64,000 nt of DNA, from positions 1 through 64,000 of the forward strand of contig NZ_JAMKMS010000013.1 of assembly GCF_023634655.1 (NCBI RefSeq), read 5' to 3'. Source of the stretch: Vibrio methylphosphonaticus. Its GTDB lineage: Bacteria; Pseudomonadota; Gammaproteobacteria; Enterobacterales; Vibrionaceae. The first letter of the stretch is position 1, and each line of letters opens with the position of its first letter. Shown one piece after another: positions 35,696-44,685 of this stretch. Below the pieces are notes generated by a model. The model saw only the letters and a list, made by a program, of their open reading frames with translations, made no database searches and was not told the DNA's origin. The position numbers and the translations under genes are program-made.

Positions 35696-37027
35696 CTATT
35701 TCGATAATTTCTTAGGCAGCATGGCTAAAACCTGGCTAACCCATTTAGGTGTATACCCTGAACCTTGGCCTCCCGAGTACGCTAAAGAACCTTGCTCATC
35801 AGATTCACCCGCCTTCACTTCTTCAACAACGTCGTAAAAGTCTCGGATCATAAACTCCACTTGCTCGTCACTAATGGGATCGATAGCCAAATGTATTGCC
35901 GGTGGCTGCGCATTGCCAAGTAGGCTCCAGCCACGTTGTGACATGCCGCCAACGACCTTGGTAATGTCCAGAGTCGGCGAGTCAATAATAACAAGTGATA
36001 AGTCTGTTTTCGCGGTGCGCAAATCTTGTGATTCAGCTAGGCCATCAATAAGCATTTGCTTAATGGTCATAATGCGTTGCGCATTTTTCACATAGCCCTC
36101 TTCGCCCATATAATTCATTACCGCCCATGCGCCAGCCGTGGAGGCAAACGTACGGCTTCCACCTAGAGATTGGGTGAAATAAGGGCCACATGGCCAATCA
36201 TCTACCACGGTGTAATGATGGAACTGCTCATCACCACCACGATACAGTACTGTCGACATCGGCTTAGGGGCATAACCGTATTTGTGCATATCAGCTGAAA
36301 TAGAACGCACCCCAGGCACAGTGAAGTCCCAATTTGGCAAGTCATAGCCCGCTTTTTTGACAAATGGTGCCAGGTAGCCACCGACACACGCATCAACGTG
36401 AAGCCATAAGCTTTTTTCAATCGCAAGTTCAGACAACTCTTCGATACGATCATAGACACCAAATGGCCAACAAGGTGCCGACCCAATCAATCCGATGGTA
36501 TTTTCGTTTATCGCCGATCTCGTTGCTGCAAGATCAACACGATTATCTTTACCCACTGGCGTTCGAATAATTTTCATCCCAAAGTACTTACCACCGCGAG
36601 AAAAGGCAATATGAGCAGAATAAGGCATGATGATTTCTGGCTCTTTAATATGCGGCATCGTTTCGCGTGCCCAATCTCGCATTGCTTTCATCGCGCAATA
36701 GATAGATTCAGAACCACCGGTCGTGAAATTCGCACGCATGTCATCGCTGCCGTGGAAGATCTCGCGAATCATTTCAATCAGCTCATCTTCTATTTGCCCT
36801 GCCGGCTTGTTCATAAAAGTGAATAAAGCATTAAACGAGAAGAACTTCAGTGCCGCTTGCTCTACAACGTCTTGGATCTCTTCGCTGCCTTTGAGGGAAT
36901 ACATACCAAAGCGCCCCCCATCAACGGGTACCATTTCTTTTTTTAGTTCATCTAGCTTATTTAATACCTCATTTTTACTGTATCCACTTTTTGGGAAGTA
37001 CGTATTATTTTCGTTCATAATTGGCAT
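35696..37027 (-). CDS. Group II PLP-dependent decarboxylase / sphingosine-phosphate-lyase-like enzyme
   Basis: A 443-residue fold-type I PLP enzyme. Conserved positions: TTGGSESIYCAMKA for cofactor phosphate, the ring-stacking His in PYSAHIAFSRGGKYFG, Asp in LHVDACVGGYLAPF, and the Schiff-base Lys in SADMHKYGYAPK. The HKYGYAPK form is closer to sphinganine-1-phosphate lyase and some tyrosine or aspartate decarboxylases than to glutamate decarboxylase. It removes CO2 from an amino acid or cleaves a C-C bond. Last gene of the four-gene operon, 9 nt after the ureohydrolase gene, with AGG 8 nt before its ATG. Substrate unknown. Confidence 0.85.
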   Translation of the reverse strand: MPIMNENNTYFPKSGYSKNEVLNKLDELKKEMVPVDGGRFGMYSLKGSEEIQDVVEQAALKFFSFNALFTFMNKPAGQIEDELIEMIREIFHGSDDMRANFTTGGSESIYCAMKAMRDWARETMPHIKEPEIIMPYSAHIAFSRGGKYFGMKIIRTPVGKDNRVDLAATRSAINENTIGLIGSAPCWPFGVYDRIEELSELAIEKSLWLHVDACVGGYLAPFVKKAGYDLPNWDFTVPGVRSISADMHKYGYAPKPMSTVLYRGGDEQFHHYTVVDDWPCGPYFTQSLGGSRTFASTAGAWAVMNYMGEEGYVKNAQRIMTIKQMLIDGLAESQDLRTAKTDLSLVIIDSPTLDITKVVGGMSQRGWSLLGNAQPPAIHLAIDPISDEQVEFMIRDFYDVVEEVKAGESDEQGSLAYSGGQGSGYTPKWVSQVLAMLPKKLSK

Positions 37028-37036
37028 AATTCAGAC

Positions 37037-37996
37037 CTATTGATTCAAAAAGTGACTGCGATACCCCATCATCAGGGCGGTCAGTTTAGACGCGGTAAGT
37101 GCGGTAATATGGTTAACATCGTTTGCTGGACATAGCTCGACGATATCGAAACCACAGATATTCCCTTGCGCGACTTTGTTGAGTTGAAAAAGCAATTCCT
37201 TCTGCTGCTTGAAAGTCATACCGCCAGACTCAGGATGCGTCGTGCCCGGCACATAGATCGCGTCCATACCGTCAATATCGAGTGACACATACGTTGGGAC
37301 CGTTGGATCAATCACCTCTTGCATGATTGCGGCCTCACCACGCGCATCTAATTCCGTGACAGGGACAATTCGAATACCCGCGGCTTTGGCTCGCTTAAAT
37401 TCTTCTGCCGTCGAGTTTCTTGCCCCAATAACAGTAATATTTCTCACAAAAGGAAGAGTGTGGATATGAGTGGTTTGGGTGCCGTGATTAAACTCGGATG
37501 CGAGAGGCATATCGGCAAAATCAAGGTGCGCATCAAAATAGATAAAATCGATTTTATTGTGACTATCTTCAAAGCCTCGAACTAAGGGATAAGTGATTGA
37601 ATGGTCGCCACCAACAGTGATAGGCACTGCCCCAGCGTTTAGGATCGCCTTAACGCTGTTGGTCATACGGGCGCGATTAAGTTCGCCTTCTCCGGGGCTA
37701 ATCACCACATCACCGATATCACCAATTTTAATCCCTTCGAGCAAGGTCAGATCTTTGTCGACATCAAATAAGCCAACTTCACCAATATCAAAAAAAATGG
37801 TCACCGGATTGTCACGCAGTGCATTGGGCATCTCTGATTGGCCCGCTTGAATGTAGGGGGCAAACGTACCTTCGGCATAAGGGACACCCAACATTGCGTA
37901 GTCAAGTGATTGAGCAGATAAGTCACTAATGCGCTCTGCCCCCATAAAAGTACGTGGTGGCGCGTAAAAATTTGGAATCATCTCTGACATAGTCAT
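37037..37996 (-). CDS. Arginase/agmatinase-family ureohydrolase
   Basis: A 319-residue binuclear metal hydrolase that cleaves a guanidino group to urea and an amine. All metal ligands are present: His in GGDHSITYP, Asp-His-Asp in FDAHLDFAD, and Asp-x-Asp in SLDIDGMDA; also the loop His-Gly in EFNHGTQ and Glu in FDIVELCPANDV. The region that is PGTGTPxxGG in agmatinases reads PGTTHPESGG, so the substrate may be neither agmatine nor arginine. The metal could be Mn or, as in guanidine hydrolases, Ni. Neighbours are a COG0523 GTPase upstream and a PLP enzyme downstream. Confidence 0.88.
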   Translation of the reverse strand: MTMSEMIPNFYAPPRTFMGAERISDLSAQSLDYAMLGVPYAEGTFAPYIQAGQSEMPNALRDNPVTIFFDIGEVGLFDVDKDLTLLEGIKIGDIGDVVISPGEGELNRARMTNSVKAILNAGAVPITVGGDHSITYPLVRGFEDSHNKIDFIYFDAHLDFADMPLASEFNHGTQTTHIHTLPFVRNITVIGARNSTAEEFKRAKAAGIRIVPVTELDARGEAAIMQEVIDPTVPTYVSLDIDGMDAIYVPGTTHPESGGMTFKQQKELLFQLNKVAQGNICGFDIVELCPANDVNHITALTASKLTALMMGYRSHFLNQ

Positions 37997-38046
37997 ACCT
38001 GTAATAGTGTCGATTTTAGTCGTGTCGTGTGCAGCCGCCGCGCTTA

Positions 38047-39120
38047 TTAAGCTGCCGTCGTTTGAAAAGAACCGTCGTTACGTTTCATTAGGAGACTTTT
38101 CATGAGTAACGTCTCGATTTCCGTCCAATCGACATCGCCTTCTGCGATGCCCTCTAAGCGGCTTTCAGTCCAATTTTCGCTTTGTTGCTTGGGAATAAGG
38201 TTGCAGGTCTGACTCTTAGGAGTGCTGTTAACAAAACACCATCCTTGATCGGTTTTCAGAATGCCCTTAATACGCTGGTAGTCATTGTCATTTAATATCA
38301 GACTCAAGGTCTCATAGTTAAATTGGCTATCTGGATGAAAGCGCCATAAGGCTGTGGACATATTTTGATAAAACTGATCAATACGAGACCAATTGGGGTT
38401 AAACAGCGCCATGCGGTCCGTTCGCTTTAAGTGTGCTTTATTCAGTGTTGGTGGAGAAACCGACAACCCTATGTCCCCTCCTACCAACATTCGTTGCTTC
38501 CAAAGCTGGGCAGTTCGCGTTGCGAGGTTGTCCACAGTGAGCTCAGAGTTCGTACACACTAAGCCTTTCTGAGGTGATAAATGCTGCAATGCTTCAAACC
38601 AATGGGCAGTCTCTTCAGGCTTTGCAATATCAGTATGTGAAAGAGCAATAATATCAGCGCAGGCAATCGCACGAGTGGTCGCACTGTTTCTCAATGCTTG
38701 AACAACCGAAGTCTGAACATTGACCACGGCGACAATTCGTTCGAGGATTAATCGCTCAGCAAAATGATTATCGCCAAGCAGTGTGATTAAATTTAATGGA
38801 TCCGACACCCCAGATGCCTCAATCACCAAACGTTCAAATGGACCCGCGACATCATCTAATAAGCTATCAATCGCCGACACTGATTCCACTTTGCCAGAGC
38901 AACATAAACAGTTGCCCTCTATGGCTTGAAATCCATCAGAGAAAGGAGATAGGACGCGACCATCAACCCTGCCTTCACCAATATCATTGACCAGTACCGC
39001 CCAAGATTGATTTGTAGGCTTGTTATAAAGCAGTTGCTGTAACAACGTGGTTTTTCCGGCGCCCAGAGTCCCAATGACAAGAGTGACAGGGATGGCTTTT
39101 GATGTTGCTGGCAACGTCAT
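38047..39120 (-). CDS. COG0523 (CobW/G3E family) GTP-binding metallochaperone-like protein
   Basis: A 357-residue G3E P-loop GTPase. Seen: Walker A GTLGAGKTT (residues about 17-25), NDIGEGRVDG, the metal-binding CxCC motif in GNCLCCSG, a Walker-B-like LVIEASGVSDP, and the guanine motif region IIALSHTDIAKP (SHTD in place of NKTD). A CobW_C domain follows from about residue 250. Known relatives load or sense Zn, Co, Ni or Fe. It starts after AGGAG, 2 nt behind the alcohol dehydrogenase gene, so it probably serves an enzyme of this operon: the zinc dehydrogenase or the ureohydrolase. Confidence 0.88.
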   Translation of the reverse strand: MTLPATSKAIPVTLVIGTLGAGKTTLLQQLLYNKPTNQSWAVLVNDIGEGRVDGRVLSPFSDGFQAIEGNCLCCSGKVESVSAIDSLLDDVAGPFERLVIEASGVSDPLNLITLLGDNHFAERLILERIVAVVNVQTSVVQALRNSATTRAIACADIIALSHTDIAKPEETAHWFEALQHLSPQKGLVCTNSELTVDNLATRTAQLWKQRMLVGGDIGLSVSPPTLNKAHLKRTDRMALFNPNWSRIDQFYQNMSTALWRFHPDSQFNYETLSLILNDNDYQRIKGILKTDQGWCFVNSTPKSQTCNLIPKQQSENWTESRLEGIAEGDVDWTEIETLLMKSLLMKRNDGSFQTTAA

Positions 39121-39122
39121 GG

Positions 39123-40220
39123 CTATTCTCCTGGGATCAGGTGTATCTTGCCTACAAACTCTTCTACGCCGTTACGGTCATTTAGGAGTTCGAAGGCTTC
39201 CGACGCACGTGACATTGGGAACGTATGAGTAACCAGCCTATCTATTTTGTCTTGCATCCACGGGTCGCAAAGCGTTTCTAGGATCTCACGGCGGTGACGG
39301 AAATCGACATCAAAGGATGCGGTGATGGTTTTCTTCGGCCAACAAATACCATACTCGGTATTAAGATCCCATTTCAGCTCCGGACCTTGGTCTGCCGCGT
39401 AGCCAAGTTGAATCATAGTCCCGTAATGACGTAACGAGTCTAGACACTTCTGCTGATAATAAGGGTAGCCAGAACACTCGAAGGAGAAATCTGCACCACG
39501 CCCATCGATCGTGTGCTCTTTCACTTGCTCTAACCAGTGTTCATCTTCAGAGTTAATAATGACGTCTGCGCCAAGTTCTGCCGCGCGTGCCATACGCTTC
39601 GTATCGCGACCAATAGCAATGACTTTTGCACCGCGATATTTCAGGTTTACAATCGTGGCGAGACCAATAAAGCCAACCCCTCCCACCACGCAGACATGCT
39701 CTTGCGTAATGTGATGCTCTCGCACTGGCGTATAGGTACAGCCAATTAAGCAATTTGCCGCCGATGCATGTTTATCGGATAGCTCATCAGGAATTTTCGA
39801 CATCATGTTGGATGGAACGAGTCGATATTCACAAAAGCCTGAACCACCAGATTCGCTGTTATTATTAAACTCTTGAACCTGAATCGGACCTTTAATATTG
39901 ATGCAGTGCGTTGCGCCCATCCCGTTATCACAGACCCAACACTCGCCACAGGCCCAACCTTGGAAGATCACGACGCGATCACCGACCTTCCAACGATTTT
40001 CCCCTGGACCTATCGCATCAATAACGCCAACACCTTCATGGCCAAGTGTCGTTGGTGTTTCATACCACTCATAAAAGCCTGTTTTATAAGCTCTATGTTC
40101 AATACAGTTGGGAGCAATAGTTTGTTTTACTCGCACAAAACCACCAACAGGATCAGATACCTGTTGTTCAATAACTTTTGCACTACCTTTCTTGATGTCG
40201 AGTACTTTATTGATTTTCAT
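39123..40220 (-). CDS. Zinc-binding alcohol dehydrogenase (MDR superfamily)
   Basis: A 365-residue medium-chain dehydrogenase. The active-site segment is TTLGHEGVGVIDAIG (His-Glu), the structural region WACGECWVCDNG has a reduced set of cysteines, and the Rossmann motif is VCVVGGVGFIGLATI with IGRD after the next strand. The usual first catalytic Cys segment reads IAPNCIEHRAYKTG. It oxidises an alcohol or reduces an aldehyde; the substrate is unknown. It is the first gene of the operon and its upstream region faces the AraC regulator, so it is probably the controlled promoter. Confidence 0.87.
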   Translation of the reverse strand: MKINKVLDIKKGSAKVIEQQVSDPVGGFVRVKQTIAPNCIEHRAYKTGFYEWYETPTTLGHEGVGVIDAIGPGENRWKVGDRVVIFQGWACGECWVCDNGMGATHCINIKGPIQVQEFNNNSESGGSGFCEYRLVPSNMMSKIPDELSDKHASAANCLIGCTYTPVREHHITQEHVCVVGGVGFIGLATIVNLKYRGAKVIAIGRDTKRMARAAELGADVIINSEDEHWLEQVKEHTIDGRGADFSFECSGYPYYQQKCLDSLRHYGTMIQLGYAADQGPELKWDLNTEYGICWPKKTITASFDVDFRHRREILETLCDPWMQDKIDRLVTHTFPMSRASEAFELLNDRNGVEEFVGKIHLIPGE

Positions 40221-40271
40221 GTTGATGCCTAGTTGAGTTAATGTCTCAATATTGGCAGCTCACATTGATTA

Positions 40272-40300
40272 ATAATTGACAATAAAAACCATAATTGACA
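40272..40300. promoter_or_regulatory. Direct repeat, candidate AraC-type operator
   Basis: ATAATTGACA occurs at 40272-40281 and again at 40291-40300, start-to-start 19 bp, about two helical turns, in the region between the operon and its divergent regulator. AraC-type proteins commonly bind direct repeats. Assignment is inference. Confidence 0.5.
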
Positions 40301-40347
40301 TTTTAGCCAAATGGTTGCGTGACAGAGTCGATAAATTAGAACTTTCT

Positions 40348-41391
40348 ATGATTTTAACAGATGAAAAACACCACTTTGCCGTCACTCTTGTGAAGCGTTT
40401 ACAGGCGGTACTAGAGAGCGAACGACCTTCATTAGTGACAATATTAAAACGGCAACTCACTGAAATATCCTTTGATGAATCGCAATTAAATTTGGAAAGC
40501 GCGGAACAACTCGTTAACCATTACAACAAATATATCAATGGCTTATATTTAAAAATATATGACAGAATCAACTTGGCCGATTTTGGCCTATATGGCTATG
40601 CGATCGCTTCCACAGCAACCGTGCGCGCTGGATTAGCTCTGTCTCAGCAGTTCCTTTCAATGACAACGACCTATTATGAAGAGTCTTTAGTTGAAGACGC
40701 AAACCACTTAACCATAGTGCCCAATATAGATAGCCAACATCCATCCGCACAAATACTCAGTGAAGACTTTACCGCTGGGTACTGGGTGTTACTTAAACAA
40801 ATTATTATTGGTCATCGTGAAGATATGAATGGGCTAATATTAGAATTTACCTACCCAGCGCCACCTTACTACGCTCTTTACGAGTCTTTCTTTGCGGGGT
40901 GTACACTGAGATTTAATCAAGCAATCACTCGAATCAAACTCCCTGTTAGCTGGCTAAACGAACCCATTTCTCTTGAGCACTCTAAAATAGATTTATTGTT
41001 ATCTAAACCGCTTATTATTGAACTAGAAAACAATAATAAAACGCTCAGCGACCTTGAACAAAGCATCTATAAAATGGTGATTAGCTCTCATTTTACCAAA
41101 ACGACTTTACCTGATATAGCCCACGAGTTTTCGATTACTACTCGGCAATTACGTTACTATTTACACCAGTCACATGCCAGCTTACGTGACACGGTGTTGC
41201 GAGCAAGAATGTCTGTCGCCTCACGTCTATTGGTTGATACCGAATTAGATATAGGCACCATCGCTGAGACGCTAAATTATAGTGAGTCAAGCGCATTTGT
41301 CCGCAGCTTCAAGTCCTACTATGCCATTTCGCCATTACAGTACCGCCTTAAAAAACATGACCCTTTTAAGCAAGCGGATAGCTTTGGGTAA
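40348..41391 (+). CDS. AraC-family regulator (OruR/Arabinose_bd type) of the adjacent operon
   Basis: 347 residues from ATG 40348; the frame is open back to a TTG at 40276, which lies inside the direct repeats and is unlikely to be used. The N-terminal half resembles the Arabinose_bd (PF12625) domain found in OruR-type regulators (LYLKIYDRINLADFGLYGYAIASTATVRAGL). The C-terminus has two helix-turn-helix units: TLPDIAHEFSITTRQLRYYL and DIGTIAETLNYSESSAFVRSF. OruR-like proteins control ornithine and related amino-acid catabolism, which suits the guanidino-type enzymes next door. Confidence 0.87.
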   Translation: MILTDEKHHFAVTLVKRLQAVLESERPSLVTILKRQLTEISFDESQLNLESAEQLVNHYNKYINGLYLKIYDRINLADFGLYGYAIASTATVRAGLALSQQFLSMTTTYYEESLVEDANHLTIVPNIDSQHPSAQILSEDFTAGYWVLLKQIIIGHREDMNGLILEFTYPAPPYYALYESFFAGCTLRFNQAITRIKLPVSWLNEPISLEHSKIDLLLSKPLIIELENNNKTLSDLEQSIYKMVISSHFTKTTLPDIAHEFSITTRQLRYYLHQSHASLRDTVLRARMSVASRLLVDTELDIGTIAETLNYSESSAFVRSFKSYYAISPLQYRLKKHDPFKQADSFG

Positions 41392-41452
41392 ACACATAGC
41401 TTGGGTAAACAAATAGCTATAGCTAAACACGACACTACTCTAATGCACTAAG

Positions 41453-41482
41453 CTAACTGACTAACTGACTAACTGACTAACT
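41453..41482. repeat. 8-bp tandem repeat
   Basis: CTAACTGA repeated 3.75 times between the AraC gene and the convergent outer-membrane protein gene. Likely replication slippage. Confidence 0.9.
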
Positions 41483-41489
41483 AAAAGAA

Positions 41490-42659
41490 CTAAAAGACTT
41501 CATTGACGTGAAAATAGAACGTACCACCATGCTCACCGTACCCAATATCAGCACGGACGTTCACGGTATCTTTAATTTTCAGACGAAATCCGGTACCTGC
41601 ACTGGCGAGAGTATTGTCCCACAACCCTGACACATCATTGGAAACGGTGCCTGCTGCACCCCAAAATACGACGCCAACACGCCAATAGACGGGCAGTCGA
41701 TATTCCACTTGTCCCATCATCATTTGGTTATCGCGATAGCGCCCTAGAATATACCCTCGCATCGCATCTGATCCGCCCAAGTCAGGGAGGTGGTTCCATG
41801 GTACATCACCCGATGTTAGGTTGGCCTGAACTTGCCATGCAAGCAAACCGGGCATCGGGGCTAATGCCATGTATTGCGATGCTTTTAATGAATATTTCCC
41901 AAAATTTTCTGAGTTAGTCGTGTCATGATATAAGCCAATATCAGCTTGTAGTAATGTTCCGCTAGATGCATTGGTGACGTTATCTCGTGAGTCATACACA
42001 TTCGACACAAACACGCCATAACTGGTGTTGTCTGTGAGATCAGCTGCAATGCCCTCTTGGGTGGGGGTATCAGACTCAATTTCATGTGGTTTGACCGATT
42101 TGATGTTACCGCCAAAGCCAATAAAGTAGTCACCGGAGACACGATTAAGCCAAGTCGGCTTAATGTCTATCACCTGCTCTTTGAAGTTAACCAAATTACC
42201 GTCTTGCTGCCCATTGTCGTAGCCTTGGCCGTAATAGGTGGCCGCATCATCAAAGATTTTCAAATCTGTATAGAGGCGATTGTCGCCGCCATTATAAAAG
42301 TGCTTATTGCTTAATGTAATCCCCGCTGAACCATTAGAAGAGGCGTACGGATTCACAACTAAAGATGACGGCTGACCAGTACCATCGGTTTCGTCACCAT
42401 ATAACCCAACATACAACAACCCCAGCCCCAGCCCTTGTTCTGGCTTATAAAATACCGCTGGAATATAGCTTGAGTTTAAGCCTTTCGATGAATCGTATTC
42501 CGATTCGGCACCAAACACATCCAATACCTTATCGAGGGCATCTGTCGTCTCGTTTGGTTTCGCTTCAAAAAGCGGCACGACTTCTTTAGGCGCTGCGATG
42601 ACCTGACTGATGCCGATAAAGGAGAAGCCAAAAAGAAAAGTAGAAAATAGGTTACGCAT
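41490..42659 (-). CDS. Outer-membrane beta-barrel protein, BamA/surface-antigen type
   Basis: 389 residues from ATG 42659, giving a signal peptide (LFSTFLFGFSFIGISQVIAA); the frame extends a further 63 codons without a better start. The body is a series of amphipathic beta strands, with YDSRDNVTNASSGTLLQADIGLYHD and a barrel-end pattern GSDAMRGYILGRYRDNQMMMGQVEYRLPVYWRVGVV similar to the Omp85 barrel (RGY and QVEYR motifs, ending in Phe). No POTRA repeats are visible, so it is a short barrel-only relative, perhaps a porin-like or surface protein. A second start at 42680 is possible. Confidence 0.8.
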   Translation of the reverse strand: MRNLFSTFLFGFSFIGISQVIAAPKEVVPLFEAKPNETTDALDKVLDVFGAESEYDSSKGLNSSYIPAVFYKPEQGLGLGLLYVGLYGDETDGTGQPSSLVVNPYASSNGSAGITLSNKHFYNGGDNRLYTDLKIFDDAATYYGQGYDNGQQDGNLVNFKEQVIDIKPTWLNRVSGDYFIGFGGNIKSVKPHEIESDTPTQEGIAADLTDNTSYGVFVSNVYDSRDNVTNASSGTLLQADIGLYHDTTNSENFGKYSLKASQYMALAPMPGLLAWQVQANLTSGDVPWNHLPDLGGSDAMRGYILGRYRDNQMMMGQVEYRLPVYWRVGVVFWGAAGTVSNDVSGLWDNTLASAGTGFRLKIKDTVNVRADIGYGEHGGTFYFHVNEVF

Positions 42660-42787
42660 AGATTGAGTTCTTAAATTCATCACGGATAGAGACAAAACGA
42701 TGGGGCGAATTATACTGGAAAAAGTGTCACGGCGTGCAAATATCCAGTTAATTGCGGCAACGATAATATAACGATTGGTACGAGGCA

Positions 42788-42822
42788 TAAAAAAACACCG
42801 TAGCAAAAGCCACGGTGTTTTT
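42788..42822 (-). terminator. Terminator after the Tim44-like gene
   Basis: ACACCGT, 10-nt loop, ACGGTGT, flanked by A7 on one side and T5 on the other, so it can work in both directions. It lies about 100 bases past the Tim44-like stop. Confidence 0.85.
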
Positions 42823-42922
42823 ATGCTGCTAAGAGCAATGGTTGGCAAGAGTAAGTTGGCAAAGCAACAACTAAAACGCAGCGCTCGTAAGCCAAGCCTT
42901 GTTCATCATTGCCGTTCTTACT

Positions 42923-43813
42923 TTAGCCTTGAATACCTACGATCAACCATGGTGCATTCGGCACCGTTAGGTCACGTTCTAGGTGCCAGATATCTTCGAT
43001 ATCTTCCTCGACGCCTTCAGCGGCATCACGGTAACGACCTGAGAACTGCAGACTTAGCTGCGCTTTATCCGCGTCATAATCACCACGTACAATTTCTACG
43101 TCCACGTACATAACGTCTGTATGTTGTTCGCCTTCAAGCTTAGCGCGCTCTGCCATTAAGTCTTGTAGCAAACTTGGCGATACATACTCTTCAATAGTAT
43201 GCAGTTCATTGTGGTTCCACGCACCTTGCAAAATTCGGTAATGCTCACGAGCACCATTTAAGAACGCTGCAGAATCAAAGCCTGGTGGGTAATTGTGAGG
43301 AATATCGCTATGACCTGCCGCACCGAAACCACTTCCTGCTGCTGCACCCTGAGGTTGCTCAAAGCTTTGGAAGTTTTGTTGAGTTTGCTGCTTTTGCTCA
43401 AACGGGTTACGCGTGCCATTTCCGCCAAAGGCAGGCTGCTGACGCTGCTGGTTCATACTGCCCTGCTTTGCGCCAAGTAGATGCCTCATTAATTTAAAGA
43501 TAACGAACGCAATCAGACCCATAATCAAAATATCCATAAACTGAATACCTTCAAATGCGCCGCCAAAGAATGCTGCGAGTAATCCACCAGCAAGAAGACC
43601 ACCTAATAGTCCTCCCATCAGGCCTTTCTTACTTCCCGCTTTATTTTGATCTTGTCTTACCGTGTTGGTGTTTTGCTTTTGTTGCTTTGGCGCTGGCGCC
43701 GTCTTAAAGCTTTTACCAAACGATTTACCGCCACCGAATTTCTTAGCTTCAGCAACAGGGTTCACCGTTACTGCAAGTACGAGTAACGCGATGAAAGAGA
43801 ATAAACGTTTCAT
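42923..43813 (-). CDS. Tim44-like domain protein
   Basis: 296 residues from ATG 43813 (AGGT upstream); the frame opens 29 codons earlier. A signal-like segment (LFSFIALLVLAVTVNPVAEA), a basic glycine/lysine stretch (KKFGGGKSFGKSF), glycine-rich membrane helices (GLMGGLLGGLLAGGLLAAFFGGAF and MDILIMGLIAFVIFKLM), a glutamine-rich linker, then a C-terminal Tim44-type domain (about 180-296) ending DIWHLERDLTVPNAPWLIVGIQ. Bacterial Tim44-domain proteins are membrane-linked and of unclear function. Divergent from the TetR gene. Confidence 0.88.
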   Translation of the reverse strand: MKRLFSFIALLVLAVTVNPVAEAKKFGGGKSFGKSFKTAPAPKQQKQNTNTVRQDQNKAGSKKGLMGGLLGGLLAGGLLAAFFGGAFEGIQFMDILIMGLIAFVIFKLMRHLLGAKQGSMNQQRQQPAFGGNGTRNPFEQKQQTQQNFQSFEQPQGAAAGSGFGAAGHSDIPHNYPPGFDSAAFLNGAREHYRILQGAWNHNELHTIEEYVSPSLLQDLMAERAKLEGEQHTDVMYVDVEIVRGDYDADKAQLSLQFSGRYRDAAEGVEEDIEDIWHLERDLTVPNAPWLIVGIQG

Positions 43814-44077
43814 TCTGTACCTTTTTTTATTGTTACGTAATATCGTAAACTCTGCGGTAGTGAATACGATGGTTGATGAATCATATACTGAGCTTAGCAC
43901 TAAAGGAAAGCATCATATGCTCCGACTTGTTTCAGGATATTGCACGCTTGTTGCAAACAACGTGACTTTCATCTAGTGAAATCGCTGTTCTCGGCCCTCA
44001 TACAAGGCTTCATCAGTTGACGCTGCTAATGCCTCACTTTAAAATAGTGAACTGTGTTCAATTCGATTATCACTCTC

Positions 44078-44668
44078 ATGGCCCGTAGAAACGATCATAC
44101 AAGGGAAGAGCTTGTCCAGCTAACACTTAGCACGGTTAAAGCCTACCTTAGCGAAAACTCACATCATACGCTTAGCCTGCGAAAAATCGCCACGCTGATC
44201 GGCTATGTTCCAAGCACCTTGGTCAATGTTTTTGGTAGCTACAACTTACTCCTTTTGCGAGCCGTTGCCGAGACCATCGATGACTTATCAAGCGAAGCAA
44301 AAGGTGTGGTGGCAAATGCTCAAAACCCGGAAGATTCGCTTTATGCGTTAGCGGCGTGTTATCACGATTTCGCAAAGCAATGGCCTTATCGTTGGCAATT
44401 GATTTTTGAACACAACATGAATGGTGACCGCCTACCTGAATGGCAAGCACAACGTATCGATGGAATGACCGCTATGCTTGAAGGTTTACTCTCTGTTCAT
44501 AGACCTGATAAATCTCACTCTGAAGTACTGAAAGCCAGTCGCGTGCTATGGGCAGGCGTACACGGTATTACCTTACTGAGTGTGGATGATAAATTTTTCT
44601 CTGCCGAACCAATCGACGGCAACGAGCTTATTCGAGACCTGATCTCGAAATACCTACAAAGTTGGTAA
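44078..44668 (+). CDS. TetR-family transcriptional regulator
   Basis: 196 residues from ATG 44078 (a GTG at 44054 is the alternative). The N-terminal helix-turn-helix is TLSLRKIATLIGYVPSTLVNVFGSYNLLL, with an FxxxxxLL pattern typical of TetR; the C-terminal half resembles the WHG ligand domain (CYHDFAKQWPYRWQLIFEH, VLWAGVHGI). The MFS-acyltransferase gene starts 18 bases after its stop, so the two are co-transcribed and the regulator probably controls the pair. Confidence 0.85.
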   Translation: MARRNDHTREELVQLTLSTVKAYLSENSHHTLSLRKIATLIGYVPSTLVNVFGSYNLLLLRAVAETIDDLSSEAKGVVANAQNPEDSLYALAACYHDFAKQWPYRWQLIFEHNMNGDRLPEWQAQRIDGMTAMLEGLLSVHRPDKSHSEVLKASRVLWAGVHGITLLSVDDKFFSAEPIDGNELIRDLISKYLQSW

Positions 44669-44685
44669 CACCACAAGGAACGGCA

